NCBI GenBank assembly: GCA_949825065.1
Contig: OX463865.1
Coordinates: 16,383,763-16,447,762 of the forward strand
Length of the DNA stretch: 64,000 nt
Reading direction: 5' to 3'
Origin: Odontocerum albicorne
Lineage: Eukaryota > Arthropoda > Insecta > Trichoptera > Odontoceridae
Position numbers and translations under genes: made by a program. The notes under the pieces are model-generated. The model searched no databases. It was not told the origin of the DNA and was given only the letters and a program-made list of their open reading frames with translations. Positions within the stretch are counted from its first letter, which is position 1. Each line of letters opens with the position of its first letter. This document shows positions 20,881 to 32,270 of the stretch, in pieces.

Positions 20881-22009
20881 GTGCTATATGCATTTGATTG
20901 GGTGAGTGTCATGAAGCATTGATTTGATCGTAGCATTCCTTTGTTTATTTTACGTAATGTTAAGTTTATCTCCTTTATTTAATGAGTCTCCTTAAGAGTA
21001 ATGACTATTATTTATTATCAGAAAATTACTTAAGTGTCATGTTTACTTGGTGTTGTAATCAAATATCAGTGGTTCTAATCAAAATATGTGTTTAAACTTA
21101 GAAATTAAAAAACGCTGAAATTGTGCCGCGCACAGGATTCGTGGAATTTGATTTTTAACGCGGTGAACAGGTTAAGGCGAATCCCATGAAACGAGAAAGT
21201 CAAAATATTTTTCCGCTTTATGAAAAGATGGCCAACTGAGATCACCCGGTGTTACAGCATTTTTATTATTTGTAATTCTTGTATTATTGCGTGTCGCAGC
21301 ATCTTTGCAAACAGTTGTAAATCCGGCAGAGGATCTTGGAGCGTGAGCAAAGCAATAATTCCAAGTTAAAATAAGACGAGACAGTAAAACGGCGTGTCCC
21401 CGTCATAAAAGACGCATATTTTCCCTTTTATGTGTTTCTACACCAATTTCCATGACCTCTTTACCAGAAAACGCTACTTTTCGGGTTATCAACTAACAAT
21501 TGGATGCCTTCCATAGTCTGGTAAAGTTTTATTTTTTTTCCCAACAGAAAGGCAACTTGTACAGTGCTAGTAACCATGGCCGTATTCGGTTACATATCAT
21601 AGATCACGCCATTTCCTCTCAAAATAGGCAGATAGGATCAAAAACTACACTTTTGTATCTCGACATACATCCTTCGCCTTTTTAACATACACACACCTAC
21701 GCATGAAACTCCAACGATTTTTTCGACATTTACATTTCCTTCAAAATATATTTTAATATGGTCTGCCTCCTAGTGTCAGAGATATAGAAGGAGTGCGAAA
21801 CTTTAGAAAACACTTAAAAAAGATGCATTTTGGAAGGATTTATCAAAAAAATTGAGTGGGTTTGAATCCTGAATTGCAACGCTCTTGAAAAGAGTTAGCT
21901 CTATGATTTGCGTTATATAAATTGTCTTTTTATCAATATTATTTTAAAAACGGTATTTCCTTATTCATTACTTCTTTAGGAGCTATGTCCTTAAGGGAGA
22001 GATGATGAT
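20881..22009. other. no gene seen
   Basis: Only short frames and no recognisable element ends. 21985-22015 carries a gatgatgat stretch. Confidence 0.35.
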
Positions 22010-22335
22010 GATTTGTTGATAAATAAAACTCGTTTTAGATCGCAATGCGGAAAGAGAGAGATTTATTTAGTAGACGTAGGTATTTATATCATTCTTGAAT
22101 GTGTGCGGGAATGCGCTCGCGATATGCCGCCGTCTCGTTTCTACATTCGCAAAACGATTAATGTTGTATGTAGGTATCATTCAAATACGGAACTGGCGCG
22201 ACAGATGTGGTGCCTTCTCGCTCTAGCATGGAATGCGCTCCACGCCCGGCAATGAGTTGAATGACCGGCGTGTGGACTTTGTACTTGTTTGTTTTGAATT
22301 GTCAAGGAATGCAAAGGTCGCATCGCCGGTCATTG
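22010..22335 (-). mobile_element. LTR-like fragment 1
   Basis: On the minus strand: GC-rich upstream part, TATA-like tataaatac, then aaataaatctctctctttcc (poly(A)-signal-like) about 20 bases later, then gagttttatttatcaaca. 25320-25700 has the same promoter, poly(A) signal and end in the same order. This is the layout of insect LTR retrotransposon repeats. No gag/pol is nearby, so solo LTRs are the likely reading; the superfamily is unknown. Confidence 0.4.
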
Positions 22336-22344
22336 ACCGAGTGT

Positions 22345-22490
22345 GCAAACGCCACACTTCTATATGCCCAAACAATTTCCTAGTACTATTCTTCATCTTA
22401 CCCAACACATTAGCCAGTTCACATTCATCCCAAATCCCTTAATTTCGTATTCTGCCATACACTGTCATCCCACACATTCCACGCAAAATT
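22345..22490 (-). pseudogene. RTE-E LINE fragment
   Basis: The minus strand reads WDECELANVLGKMKNSTRKL, FGHIEVW, the 'xDExELKxxVLSKMKxxTxRWFGHxE' segment of RTE-E. 5'- and 3'-truncated. Confidence 0.6.
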
Positions 22491-23079
22491 GAAATTGTAT
22501 AGTAAATAAAAAATTGCGACGTCCAAAGCACTAAGAAGGGTAAAACTTTTCAGTTTGATTAAAATATGTAATTTGATTGTTAGTTTTTGAACTCGTTTGT
22601 GTTTATTTTGAAGAGTTTATAAGCATATAAGTCACACAGTTTATGTGAATTGACATTGTTAATTAAAATTTCGTTAAAGCAAGCGTTAAAGGGACAAAGA
22701 TTACTTTACATCTTCAGAACAGCAAGAAAATACGGAGCAGAAGATTTGGGTTCTTGCAACCAGATTCCGTGGAGAAATAGGGTCAATAAGGATCTTCAAA
22801 ATGAGAATCTCGTTGTTTGTGGGAAGCTGTGGGGTATTGTTGACAACGTTGGATTAAAGGTGGTTTAGCTTACACACCATATGCTTTCTCTTATATGATG
22901 CTACTGTAAGCTTTGAAGGTTTTACCCTCGAAGTATTTTATGAAATATGTATGTCGGTTTAATCTTAAAAGATCCTGGATGTTTGGTATTTAGTCTAGTC
23001 AGCAAATTTAATGAAGGTTTGATGAGCTTAATTATTTGAGTATATACCATGATTGCAAAGTGTGGGTTTCTCAAAAACA

Positions 23080-23325
23080 AGCTTCTATACAGGTTCAGTT
23101 CAGATTGATCTCACCACCATCCACGCCGTTATAGGATACAAAATAAGCCCCATCCAGTGCGATCTAAACTATTATCTCGAAATCTTTTTTTTTTTTTTTA
23201 TAAGTGTGAATTCACGTATTAATGAAGCAATAACTGCTCAAAGAGACTTCTTCTCCGGTAGTGACACACCTGTGTATAAAAAATAAAGTAGTGACGATGG
23301 ACTTAAGTCCGACAAAATAGTGTCT
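23080..23325 (+). repeat. family G, copy 1
   Basis: Aligns with the reverse complement of 37190-37430: ccacgccgttataggataca, aaaataagccccatccag, gcgatctaaact, then a coding-looking block AQRDFFSGSDTPVYKK, stop, SSDDGLKSDK. The second copy reads AQKNSSSSDTLEYENNSIDD, GLKVRHHGKRK and a stop, preceded by a splice-acceptor-like tttattttttag. It is probably the last exon plus intron end of an unrecognised mobile gene. Confidence 0.4.
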
Positions 23326-23482
23326 TTTATCCAGCTTATTTTAACTTGCCATGTTTCTTGGGTTGTTTTTATTTTATCATTCTTTATTTTTTAATAGTAA
23401 AACTCTTAAAAACAAAATAATAAATAAAATGCAAGTAGCATAAACGAGTTGACACGTACGTGCTTAACAATAAGTATTAAAA

Positions 23483-23832
23483 TAAAAAGGTTTAAGAATT
23501 GTTATCTAGTTATAAGTTAGTAATAAGGTGTTAACTATTTCTAAGAATTTAAACATTGTATCGTATTATATGACACTTTCGTTGTATACAGTACAGTCTG
23601 GCGGGCTTATTGCTATGTGGCAACATCTTTCGACCAACCAGAAATATGTAAAAGATAAAAAGGTTTAAGAATTGTTATCTAGTTATAAGTTAGTACCTAA
23701 TAAGGTGTTAACTATTTCTAAGAATTTAAACATTGTATCGTATTATATGACACTTTCGTTGTATACAGTACAGTCTGGCGGGCTTATTGTTATGTGGCAA
23801 CATCTTTCAACCAACCAGAAATATATATAAAA
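23483..23832. repeat. tandem duplication of a 173-bp composite unit
   Basis: Units 23483-23655 and 23656-23832 (the second with a 4-bp insertion) are nearly identical. Each joins a Jockey tail piece (aagaattgttatctagttat) to a SINE-B/LINE tail (cagtacagtctggcgggctt and aaccaaccagaaatat). Confidence 0.9.
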
Positions 23833-23962
23833 GATGTCTTTTTTGAAAATTAGACTGGAATCCTTTTTTTTTTTATTTTTAAATCTGGATTTCAGTGGGA
23901 ATTAAGCCCGTTACCTCCGCGCTGGGATACAAGAATCTTATCAATTAGGCCACGGAGGTCAT
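23748..23962 (-). repeat. SINE-B, near full length
   Basis: The minus strand runs from the tRNA-like head (plus-sense ggccacggaggtc at 23949-23961; decayed B box tgggaattaagcccg) through the body (ttagactggaatcc) to the hairpin tail at 23748-23830. The tail is shared with the upstream duplicated unit. Confidence 0.75.
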
Positions 23963-25069
23963 GGAATAAGATCATTATAAATAAAATGACAAGTAGAAAA
24001 TTAAAATGAAGTTAGTTTATTGTTGTTTTATATAAATTGGATTAGTTCTCAAGATATAAATTTGTTAAAAAGAATTATGCCTTCGGCAAAATTTGCCAAT
24101 TACACAAACATTAAATGTTTGTGTTATGGATTATTTTATTAAATTTAAAAAAATCTACATATTTAAAGAAGTCATAAACTAAAGGAAAATATTCTGTCAA
24201 TTTTAACAGAAATTACATGTATGAAAAAAATGGTTCTTTGACGTAACTGAATGTTATCACGATCATTTTACGTTTATCATGCAGAAGAGAATGTAAACCA
24301 GCAGTGGCAAACACTCTAAAAAGGTTTAAGCTGTCGGAAATTCTTTTTAACAACTTTTTAATCTGCAGCCTGAAATTTTCAAGGCCGCGAAACATGACCG
24401 ATTTCCAGGCTCGTAAGGTCGAAACCCCTGCTTTAAGGAAAAAAAATAGGACCAATTTGGTTTTGTCTTTAAGAAAAAATAAAAATTGTCCTTCGTAACC
24501 TAGTTTGCAAAACTATGACCTTCACATCGGGGATTTCGGGATCGATGCCTGATAGTTTTTTTTTTGTAATTTAACAGAAAAAAATAAGGGAGTTAAAGTT
24601 TTAGGGGTTGGAATATTTTATATACAAAATAAATAAAAAATAAGTTCTGGTTTATGTTTATTTTTTTTTGGAAATATTTGTAAATAACTCGTATTAATTT
24701 AATAAATGGTAAACTTTTTTATAAATTATTTAATATATACATAAACTCCCTCCTCAAGGGCGCTCCACCTCGGGATTCGAACTTGCTATTATTGGCAGAT
24801 TATAAATATAACAAAATTAATATCTAATGTATAAGTTGAGCGTAAAGATAGGAATGCAATGGCTGCGGACGAGGTATTTCCAATTAGATGAGGTATTTCC
24901 CCGCATCTTCATATATTCAAAAAAATATATTTGGTAAGAAAAAAACAACAAAAATCTTATAAAGGTGAGACGAATTACAAAAAAAAATGTCGTAGGTCTG
25001 CCGATATGTAGTAATGTACTCGTAATAGTTAAACGTTCGGTTTTGAATGGAGAGTGCGTTTGTGTGTAG
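23963..25069. other. no gene; small palindrome
   Basis: acacaaacattaaatgtttgtgt at about 24104-24126 is an 11-bp palindrome around one base. 24770-24785 holds a B-box-like gattcgaac on the minus strand. Nothing else is recognised. Confidence 0.4.
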
Positions 25070-25230
25070 TGTTCATATTTAATCATAAATTTTGATAAGA
25101 TCTCCTCAAAAGGGTTGACTTTGTGCGCTTATTAAAGCTACACACGCCACCCATATCTCTAACACCATGAGGCAAATCATAACATGTAATAGAACCAGCA
25201 ACGGTAAAAGTCCTGTCATAATAATCATCA
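25070..25230 (+). repeat. dispersed repeat family D
   Basis: ttcatatttaatcataaatt, ttgataagatctcctcaaaa, ccacccatatctctaacacc and accagcaacggtaaaagtcc recur at 1470-1610, 33365-33460 and 44305-44420. The full length and type are unknown. Confidence 0.6.
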
Positions 25231-25319
25231 GTCTACATTAATTAACTGCAGGATATAGGCCTTATTAAGTTGTATTGAAGAAATCCTGTTTTAGGGACTT
25301 GTGTTTCGCATAGAAGGAT

Positions 25320-25700
25320 GAGGTTGTTTGAATAAAAGTCGTTGAGATCGAAATAAGTAAAGAGAAAGTTTATTGTAAGCGTCTGTATTTATAATGTATA
25401 GAACGGCGCAGAACATGTCGCTGTCTCGCTTCGCAGGACACATGGTTATTGTTGCACGTTCTATATACATTTTATACTACGTTATGCAGGAGAGGCAAGA
25501 GATATATCGGTGTCTCACTCTTCGCTACTAGTGAGTTCAATAACCGCGCGGGCGACCTTCGCCCGGCGCCGTCTCGCACTGGCCACAGGCAAGTTTAATG
25601 ACCGCGCGGACAAGGGTCGCCTTGGTGGGTTCAGTGACCGCACGCACGGTTGCTACACTGTCTTTATCGCATTGCTGCCACGTATTCGATGCTTGTTTAC
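25320..25700 (-). mobile_element. LTR-like fragment 2
   Basis: Minus strand: GC-rich segment with repeated gcgcggtcattaaact-type blocks, then ctatacattataaatacaga (TATA box), cgcttacaataaactttctc (AATAAA about 20 bases downstream), then cgacttttattcaaac. The architecture parallels 22010-22335. Overlapping plus-strand open frames up to 99 residues are not convincing genes. Confidence 0.4.
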
Positions 25701-25784
25701 GTATTTCATTCACTCAGTGCGCCTTTGGTCTTTTTACAGGCCTAGTTCTGCTTATTGAGTACCTTTTGACTACTTCATACGTCC

Positions 25785-26275
25785 AACGATGTCCTGTTAT
25801 ACAGGATGTACCCAGCTTCTTCCGCGTCTTTTGTGATCTCTATAACACCATCAACTTTTGTTCGGAAGTATGGTATAACCACTCATTGTATTTGTGATCT
25901 CTCCTGTTATTACCTAGCATGCACCTCTCCATGTTGTGTTGTGTTGTCTGGAGCTTTTGTCTTAGTCGTAAAGAACGACTACATGTGTTGCATCAGTATA
26001 TTGAGATGGTAAGATACATTGGTTAAATACCTTCTGTTTGAGACAGATTGCTCTTGAAAACTTATTTCAGTTGTTCCAAAGAATTCCAAGTTAGGTTTGC
26101 TCTTCTATTTATTTCATTAAGAGTGCAATCCTCAAATAAAATACTTTGTCCTAAGAAGATATATTGTTGTACTTGTTTTATCCGATTTCCATCCACCTGG
26201 ATTAATGTGACATCAGCAAAGCGATTCGACATGTATTTTGTGTTTTCAATATTCATTTTTATCCTAGTGGAAGAC
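25785..26275 (-). pseudogene. RTE-C LINE reverse transcriptase fragment
   Basis: The minus strand reads RIKMNIENTKYMSNRFADVT, LIQVDGNRIKQVQQYIFLGQ, SILFEDCTLNEINRRANLTW, NSLEQLK: the thumb region of RTE-type enzymes ('KTKxMSN...IxIDGxxIExVxxYIYLGQ...EIxRRIxLxWxAFxKL'). After stops it resumes as KLQTTQHNMERCMLGNNRRD. It faces the plus-strand RTE-A fragment head to head at about 26265. Confidence 0.75.
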
Positions 26276-27224
26276 CTCAACCCAGAAACAGAAGTCAAGT
26301 GTAGAATTGAAACATCTTTTGCGGCTTTTAATAAAACGAGAAGCGTATTCTGTGATGATAATCTAAACTTGAAACTTCGACAACGGTTAGTCAAATGCTA
26401 CGTTTGGTCAGTGTTATTGCATGGAGTGGAATCATGGACCCTCAAAATTGGTAGTATGAACCGACTGGAAGCATTCGAAATGCGGATACACCGGAGAATG
26501 CTACGGATATCCTGGACGGATATGGTCAGCAACACAAAGGTTCTTTAAATAGTCAAAGTTGATAGAGAGTTGCTGACTAATATTAAAATCCAAAAGGTGT
26601 CCTATTTGTGTCACGTACTTAGAGGAGCAAAGTACAAATTACTGCACCTGATCATCCAAGGCAAAATAGAAGGCCGAAGAGGTGTTGGCAGGAGACAAAT
26701 CTCCTGTCTCCGCAATATACGTGATTGGACTGGTATAAGGAGATAGCGTATTCTGTGATGATAATCTAAACTTGAAACTTCGACAACGGTTAGTCAAATG
26801 CTACGTTTGGTCAGTGTTATTGCATGGAGTGGAATCATGGACCCTCAAAGTTGGTAGTATGAACCGACTGGAATCATTCGAAATGCGGATACACCGGAGA
26901 ATGCTACGGATATCCTGGACGGATATGGTCAGATACATAAAGGTTCTTCAAATAGTCAAAGTTGATAGAGAGTTGCTGACTAATATTAAAATCCAAAAGG
27001 TGCCCTATTTGTGTCACGTACTCAGAGGAGCAAAATACAAATTACTGCACCTGATCATCCAAGGTAAAATAGAAGGCCGAAGAGGTGTTGGCAGGAGGCA
27101 AATCTCCTGTCTCCACAATATACGTGATTGGACAGGTATAAGGAGCGTTGGGGATCTTTTTCGGGCTGCCGGGGACAAATATGCTTACTCTCAGGTGATA
27201 GTCAACGTTAGGAGGACCTGACAT
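26262..27224 (+). pseudogene. RTE-A LINE with internal 403-bp tandem duplication
   Basis: Starts ILVEDLNPETEVKCRIETSF (thumb region) and continues FCDDNLNLKLRQRLVKCYVW, SVLLHGVESWTLK, LLHLIIQGKIEGRRGVGRRQ, IRDWTGI. The stretch 26342-26744 is repeated as 26745-27147 with only a handful of differences; unit 1 has a stop (ctttaaatag) where unit 2 reads cttcaaatag. The second unit runs on to the true C-terminus SVGDLFRAAGDKYAYSQVIV, NVRRT. The tandem copy breaks the frame, and both the catalytic motif and the N-terminus are absent. Confidence 0.85.
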
Positions 27225-27887
27225 GACTCAATATTCATTTTCAAACTCGCTAATTTGCTTGCCACTACCAGTTCCAGTATTTGATCTTGTAGTTCCTCAG
27301 GATATGTTGTGAAGATAATTATTTTCAATTTATTCGACGAAGACGAATCGATCTTGAAGTTTTATTTCTCTTCTAAGAACTATTTCTGAGACACACATTC
27401 AATAGATACTTGTACGATGGAGACATTTCATTAAGGGACTTGAATACAAAAAAAAAACAAATATTGAAATCAATTCGTAGGCGATACTTAAGCAAAAGTA
27501 GGCTTTTTAGAAACTTATAAAATTGGAAGTTAAAACAGATTAGAGAAATAGGTAAAGCATTTTTGCATAAATGCTTGTAGAAAATTCGCATGACCAGCCT
27601 CAAACTGTGAAACCCGTTTCGCTATAGTTTCACGTAGCAAATCACCCCATCTGTCACGTTTGCAACGCAAGATAGTGCACTGTGGCTTGAAAATGACAAT
27701 CTAGGTGGTCAAAAATCACTTTATGTTTATGACCACTTCTTGGTAAATAAGTTATTATTTCTTCGTCTTAGATAAAAATATTAAGTCATAGATAAACTTC
27801 ATTTGCGTTCAATGTAAATTTAGCAAGTACTCTCGTTGGGTTGTAAAAACGATCTTAAACTACATTACATAAATTAGCCCCACTACT
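27225..27887. other. no gene; short shared segment
   Basis: gatggagacatttcattaag (27416-27435) plus ggacttgaatacaaa also occurs near 2252-2290 with few changes, so it is part of an unnamed repeat. The rest is unassigned. Confidence 0.4.
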
Positions 27888-27934
<47 letters not shown>

Positions 27935-29390
27935 CCACTTTGCACGGATTTCTCCTGTTACACAAAGAGGGTTTGCTTCTAGCGTTAGCTTATTCGTTAG
28001 GAATAATATCAGCCAGGATTCTTCTCATACTGCTAGACGGTACCGAGAATATATCAACCGTGTCATTCAGTTGGTTCAATATCTCTATACCACGGGTGAC
28101 TGAGTGTTTAGCCATGATATTCGTCCTGTAAGTTGGTATGTAGAACAGAGGGTGATTCCTTGCACGGATATATTTATTGGGTACATATAAACTTAGTGCT
28201 TCTAGAATCGCGGGACAGTTAAAGGAACCATGGAAAACCTTTATTAGGAATATCGCAATGGATTCTTGCCTTCTTGTTTCAAGGCTTCTATAGTTACACA
28301 CCGTGAGAAGTTCGGCATGGTGAGCATATTTTGGGTAATCGCCCTTTGTTCTGTACCATAGATATCTGAGGAATTTTTTTTGTATTTGTTCTATATTGTT
28401 TTTGTATTTGAGCTGGTGAGGAGCCCAAACCGTAGATGCATATTCTAATTTGGTTCTAATTAGATAATTATATAAGTTTCGGAGGATATCGGTGCTGTTA
28501 AATTCTTTTGATATTCTCATTACAAAACCGAGTAGTTTGTAACAGTCCGATATCAAACGTGAGACATGGTTAACGAACGTGAGTCCGACATCGAAGGTTA
28601 CGCCCAAATCCTTGAATTCAGAAACTCTGTTTAGTGCCACTCCCTGTATAGTAAACTGATGGTGGATTGGTGAAAACGATCGACTATAAGATACACAGAC
28701 ACATTTATTAATGTTGAATAGAAGATGATTTTGCTCACTCCAGGAGACTAGGGAGTCTAGGTCCTGTTGTAACTGTGCACAGTCCTGAGGTGAATTGATC
28801 TTTTTGAATATTTTCAAGTCGTCAGCGAACAATAAACATGTCGAGTGACTTATGGAATTTTGAATGTCGTCTATTAATATGAGGAATAGTAGGGGACCTA
28901 AATTGGATCCTTGTGGTATACCAGATCTTGCGATAAATTCCACAGAAGACTTGTTACGGATTGTTACGTATTGAGATCTTTCTTTTAGGTAAGATGCAAA
29001 TAATCCAATTAGATTATCGCTGAAGCCAAGTTTGTGCATTTTCTTAAGTAATATATCGTGATCAACTTTGTCGAAAGCTTTCTGAAAGTCTGTATATATT
29101 ACGTCCGTTTGTGAAAGTTCGTCTAAGTTTGACGCAATCTGTTGTGTGAGAGAGAGAAGATTAGTAACAGTCGATCGTTTTGGCAAAAAGCCATGCTGGT
29201 TTCCAATAAGTCTTGTAGATACTTGGTGGGTCAATTGGTTGCACAGTACAGTTTCGAAAATTTTTGGAAGCAAAGAGAGAACAGCTACAGGTCTGTAATT
29301 CATTTTTATGCCATTGACTTTCCCAATTCTTACCTCACGTTCTTTTGCTTTCATAACCTTAAGGTTTTTGTAAGCTTTCAAGGCAGTTCA
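27888..29390 (-). pseudogene. Jockey/CR1-group LINE copy 2 with long open frame and poly(A) tail
   Basis: A 463-codon open frame (27990-29381) contains the RT core in order: MNYRPVAVLSLLPKIFETVL, DFQKAFDKVDHDILLKKMHK (first catalytic Asp), GIPQGSNLGPLLFLILIDD, CLLFADDLKIFKK (catalytic FADD), then the conserved C-terminal region to PNE. The 3' UTR is only 57 bases and ends in a 43-nt A run (T on the plus strand, 27890-27932). The first ~25 residues are out of register with the expected motif, and no endonuclease or ORF1 lies upstream, so the copy is 5'-truncated. Nearly identical to 18546-19696 where both exist. No clear target duplication found. The open frame and long A tail make it the youngest LINE insertion here. 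Confidence 0.9.
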
Positions 29391-29935
29391 ATCCCTCAAC
29401 AACCCTAAAAATAAACTATTGCAATAACCATATATCATTTCAGAGCCAGTTAGGAAATAGGCTTCGATGTATGAAAATTATCAGGATGTGGTTCGACCTT
29501 CATGGATGCATTTATTTACTACCCCTGAGTTTCTAATATAACGTATGTAATAAAAGGTAATAATTATAATAAAAAGAAAATATTAAGAGATTTGATGTAT
29601 TGAGAAAATAAATTATGATAGACTTACAAAACAAATATTTGAAGTGAATAAAGTGGGTCAAATTTTGACTCAGAGAAAGTGCGAATGATGTGAAATACAA
29701 GAGCTTGTATGATTAGATGTACAAATGGGGATGCGACAAAAGCTGTGTGTAGATATTTATATTTGTTCACTCTCTGTATACTAAAAAGGGCATGGCCTGA
29801 TGGCGTGTGTATCTTTTAAGTTAATTTTACTTTATTACAATTTACGTTCTTTTATCGACCATTAAAAAAGTTTACAAGAGTTATACTCAAATAAGAATTT
29901 TGAGTGCGCATTAATGTCACAAAAATTAAAAACAT
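29391..29935. other. no gene seen
   Basis: Unique-looking AT-rich sequence. Confidence 0.4.
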
Positions 29936-29939
29936 TTAT

Positions 29940-30026
29940 TTATTTATTTAACACTTTTATTGCAAATACAATCTGGCGGGCTTATTGTCAGGCGGCAATC
30001 TCTTCCAACCAACCAGACAAAAGTAA
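29940..30026 (-). repeat. SINE-B/LINE-type hairpin tail, isolated
   Basis: Plus-sense caatctggcgggcttattgt, caggcggcaatctcttccaa, ccaaccagacaaaag. The hairpin arms are attgtc/ggcaat with loop aggc. Confidence 0.7.
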
Positions 30027-30099
30027 ATGAAGCAAGTAAAGTGAAAAAGCAAAAAGTATAAAAATAGTATTTTATATTCAAACATGGAAATGAATACAC

Positions 30100-30450
30100 A
30101 CGTTTTGTAAATAAAAATGCTGTCCGCTTAAATTATAATGCACATAAAAATGCAATGAAAGTAAGTTTATTTAACATATTAATTGTTCAGGCATGGCAGA
30201 TTCTAGGAAATATTAAATAACGATAATGATTTTAACTCAACATTAAAAATAAATATAAGTACAAGTATTATAAAGTAAAAATGTTCGTCAGCTTTAATTA
30301 GATTGTAGCACGTAAAAATAAAATGAATGTAAGATTATTTAACATATTAATGTATCATAATTACATAATTACAATGCTAAATAATAAAGTTTTAAAATAA
30401 TAGTGGTGGAGGGATACTAAATTCTAGGAAACTTTAAATTATAACAAAGT
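30100..30450. repeat. diverged direct duplication (~170 bp)
   Basis: aaaaatgctgtccgcttaaa...taatgcacataaaaatgcaa...tttaacatattaat recurs about 175 bases later as aaaaatgttcgtcagcttta...tagcacgtaaaaataaaatg...tttaacatattaat. Confidence 0.6.
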
Positions 30451-31364
30451 ACATTAAAAGCTTTCGAAACATTTTAAATCATAAATTACATTAGACAAAA
30501 ATCGCTCTAATAGATTGCAGCACCTTTTCAACCGATCCCTAATTATTATCAATCATTACCAAAATTTAAAACAATCTCCTTTGCTTGGCCCGAAAGCGGT
30601 TTTCCTTTCCTAATTTCGACAAGGTAGTGTTTTTCTAATCACCGAGTATTTTAACAACAATACAAACGTGTGCTCTGCGCGAACCAATCGTGTGGCATTC
30701 TAAACCCAATACCACTACATAAGTGGTGTAATACAGAGAGTGTTATTCACACTATTGCGAAATTACTCTTTAAGCTAAACGATCTATACGATTCGTGTGT
30801 GTGGTTCAAAATTGACTCAAATTTGAGTATTTATTATTTCTATGAATATTTTAACAATTTTGTAAAGAATAAAATTACTTTCAAATTAGAATTCTGAAGC
30901 AAACCCAATATACAGAAATTGAAATTAACTTTTTTCAAAATATCCGTTGCTTTTTGTTTTTAAGCCATTGTTTGTCAGAATGAAGAAGAAGGGGTGCAAC
31001 TTAGGAACAAATCGTGCGCTTGTGTTGAACTTCTGTCACCGAATTAAATTAAGATTATGTGTTGTGTGCGAGTGTATGCCTTGTGTAATGTTTATCTTAA
31101 ATTGTGATCAAATAGTTGGCAGACACAACCTCATGTGGAAACAGATGAATGCTTGAAAATGTTTACAATTTATACGTATAAAATAATGCTTTTCCCTCAA
31201 CGTGGGGTAGGTTTTCAAATCATATGGAATAGCGGGACAGACAAAATAACCAAGTGGCAATTTTAACACTGCGCATTCAGAACAACCAAGTAGCAATATT
31301 CATATTTTTGTGTGTTAAGAAAAACAAAGTGAAAATTATGCCACTTTTGAGGTTGTTTTTTTTT
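30451..31364. other. no gene seen
   Basis: Frames up to 75 residues (30670-30897) resemble nothing known to me and have no supporting signals. Confidence 0.35.
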
Positions 31365-31510
31365 TAACCTGTCGAGTTTATTGTAATGTGGCAATCTCTT
31401 CCAACCAACCAGAAAGATGTTTTTATAGGCCCTAAGTGTTAACCAGACTGGAATCCTATTTAAAAAAATCTGGGTTCCAGCGGGGATCGAACCCGCAACC
31501 TCCGACAGGA
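31365..31510 (-). repeat. SINE-B, head truncated
   Basis: Plus-sense tail (gtcgagtttattgtaatgtg, gcaatctcttccaaccaacc), body (ccagactggaatcc), then head with an excellent B-box complement (gcggggatcgaacccgcaac). The A-box side is missing. Confidence 0.75.
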
Positions 31511-31734
31511 TTCTGGACAACCAAATAGCAGTTTTGCTACTATTGTGAATTCAGGATAACAAAATGGAAATTTAGGCACTTTTCTGCGTTCAAAAGAACT
31601 GTGTCGCATTTTTTACACTTTTCAATATTCCGAAAATTCAAGCGACGGTTTACTTTTTGCGCAAAGAAACTAGAAAATCTAAAACAGCAAAGTTAGATCA
31701 ACTGAATGATATGTTAGAAAAAATGAAATGTAGT

Positions 31735-32015
31735 TCATTTTATTTATCATTTATTTGACATTTTTATTGCAATGAGAATCTGGCGGGATTATTGCCAGGC
31801 GGCAATCTCTTCCAACCAACCAGACAAAAGTAAAGGAAGAAAGTTACATGGTTGCACAAATCATTCAAATGACTATCCATCCCCACGAAATCCGTAAACA
31901 CATACGTGAGCATATGCTCACGAACCCCACAAAGACGGACAATCACCCGAACATTATTTTTCATATAAAGTGAGATATCATCAATCAAAAGAAAAGGAAT
32001 AAGAGGGGGTGGCGG
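31735..32015 (-). repeat. partner LINE of SINE-B: 3' UTR copy
   Basis: Nearly the same sequence as 50040-50285, which is attached to a LINE protein C-terminus. Plus-sense landmarks: caatgagaatctggcgggat (tail), actatccatccccacgaaat, cacaaagacggacaatcacc. The hairpin is attgcc aggc ggcaat. A frame stays open in both copies (74 and 66 residues), but I treat it as UTR. Confidence 0.75.
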
Positions 32016-32109
32016 GACAGTTTAGGATGTTATACAGTTATAGTCTTTTTCTAACATTCAACCAGTTGGTTTCAGCACGAAGAACGAGTAAATAATGAAA
32101 CATTAACAA

Positions 32110-32270
32110 AACAAATATCAGTGGAAAGCGTGATAGAGGGAGACCAAGGAAAGAATAGTTGGACTGAGTGGATGATATTTTGAAGCAAGGAATAGGGAAC
32201 TCTGGCAATTTGTCCTCCCTACCTAATCCGGAAAGAAAAATGCGTGATGAAATGTTTGTATGTATAAACA
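32110..32270 (+). pseudogene. RTE-E LINE fragment
   Basis: RDRGRPRKE, stop, LD, stop, VDDILKQGIGNSGNLSSLPN, PERKMRDEMFV: the C-terminal region of RTE-E with two stops. Confidence 0.6.

Noticed and set aside
24765..24790. B-box-like gattcgaac complement
   Set aside because: No A box or tail nearby; too little to call a SINE.
31480..31510. tRNA gene suggested by a perfect B box (ggatcgaacccgc complement)
   Set aside because: Attached to the SINE-B body and hairpin tail, and the acceptor and D arms are missing.
31764..31988. 74-residue frame similar to 50043-50243
   Set aside because: Both are copies of the same LINE 3' UTR downstream of its stop codon; retained openness in two copies is weak evidence.
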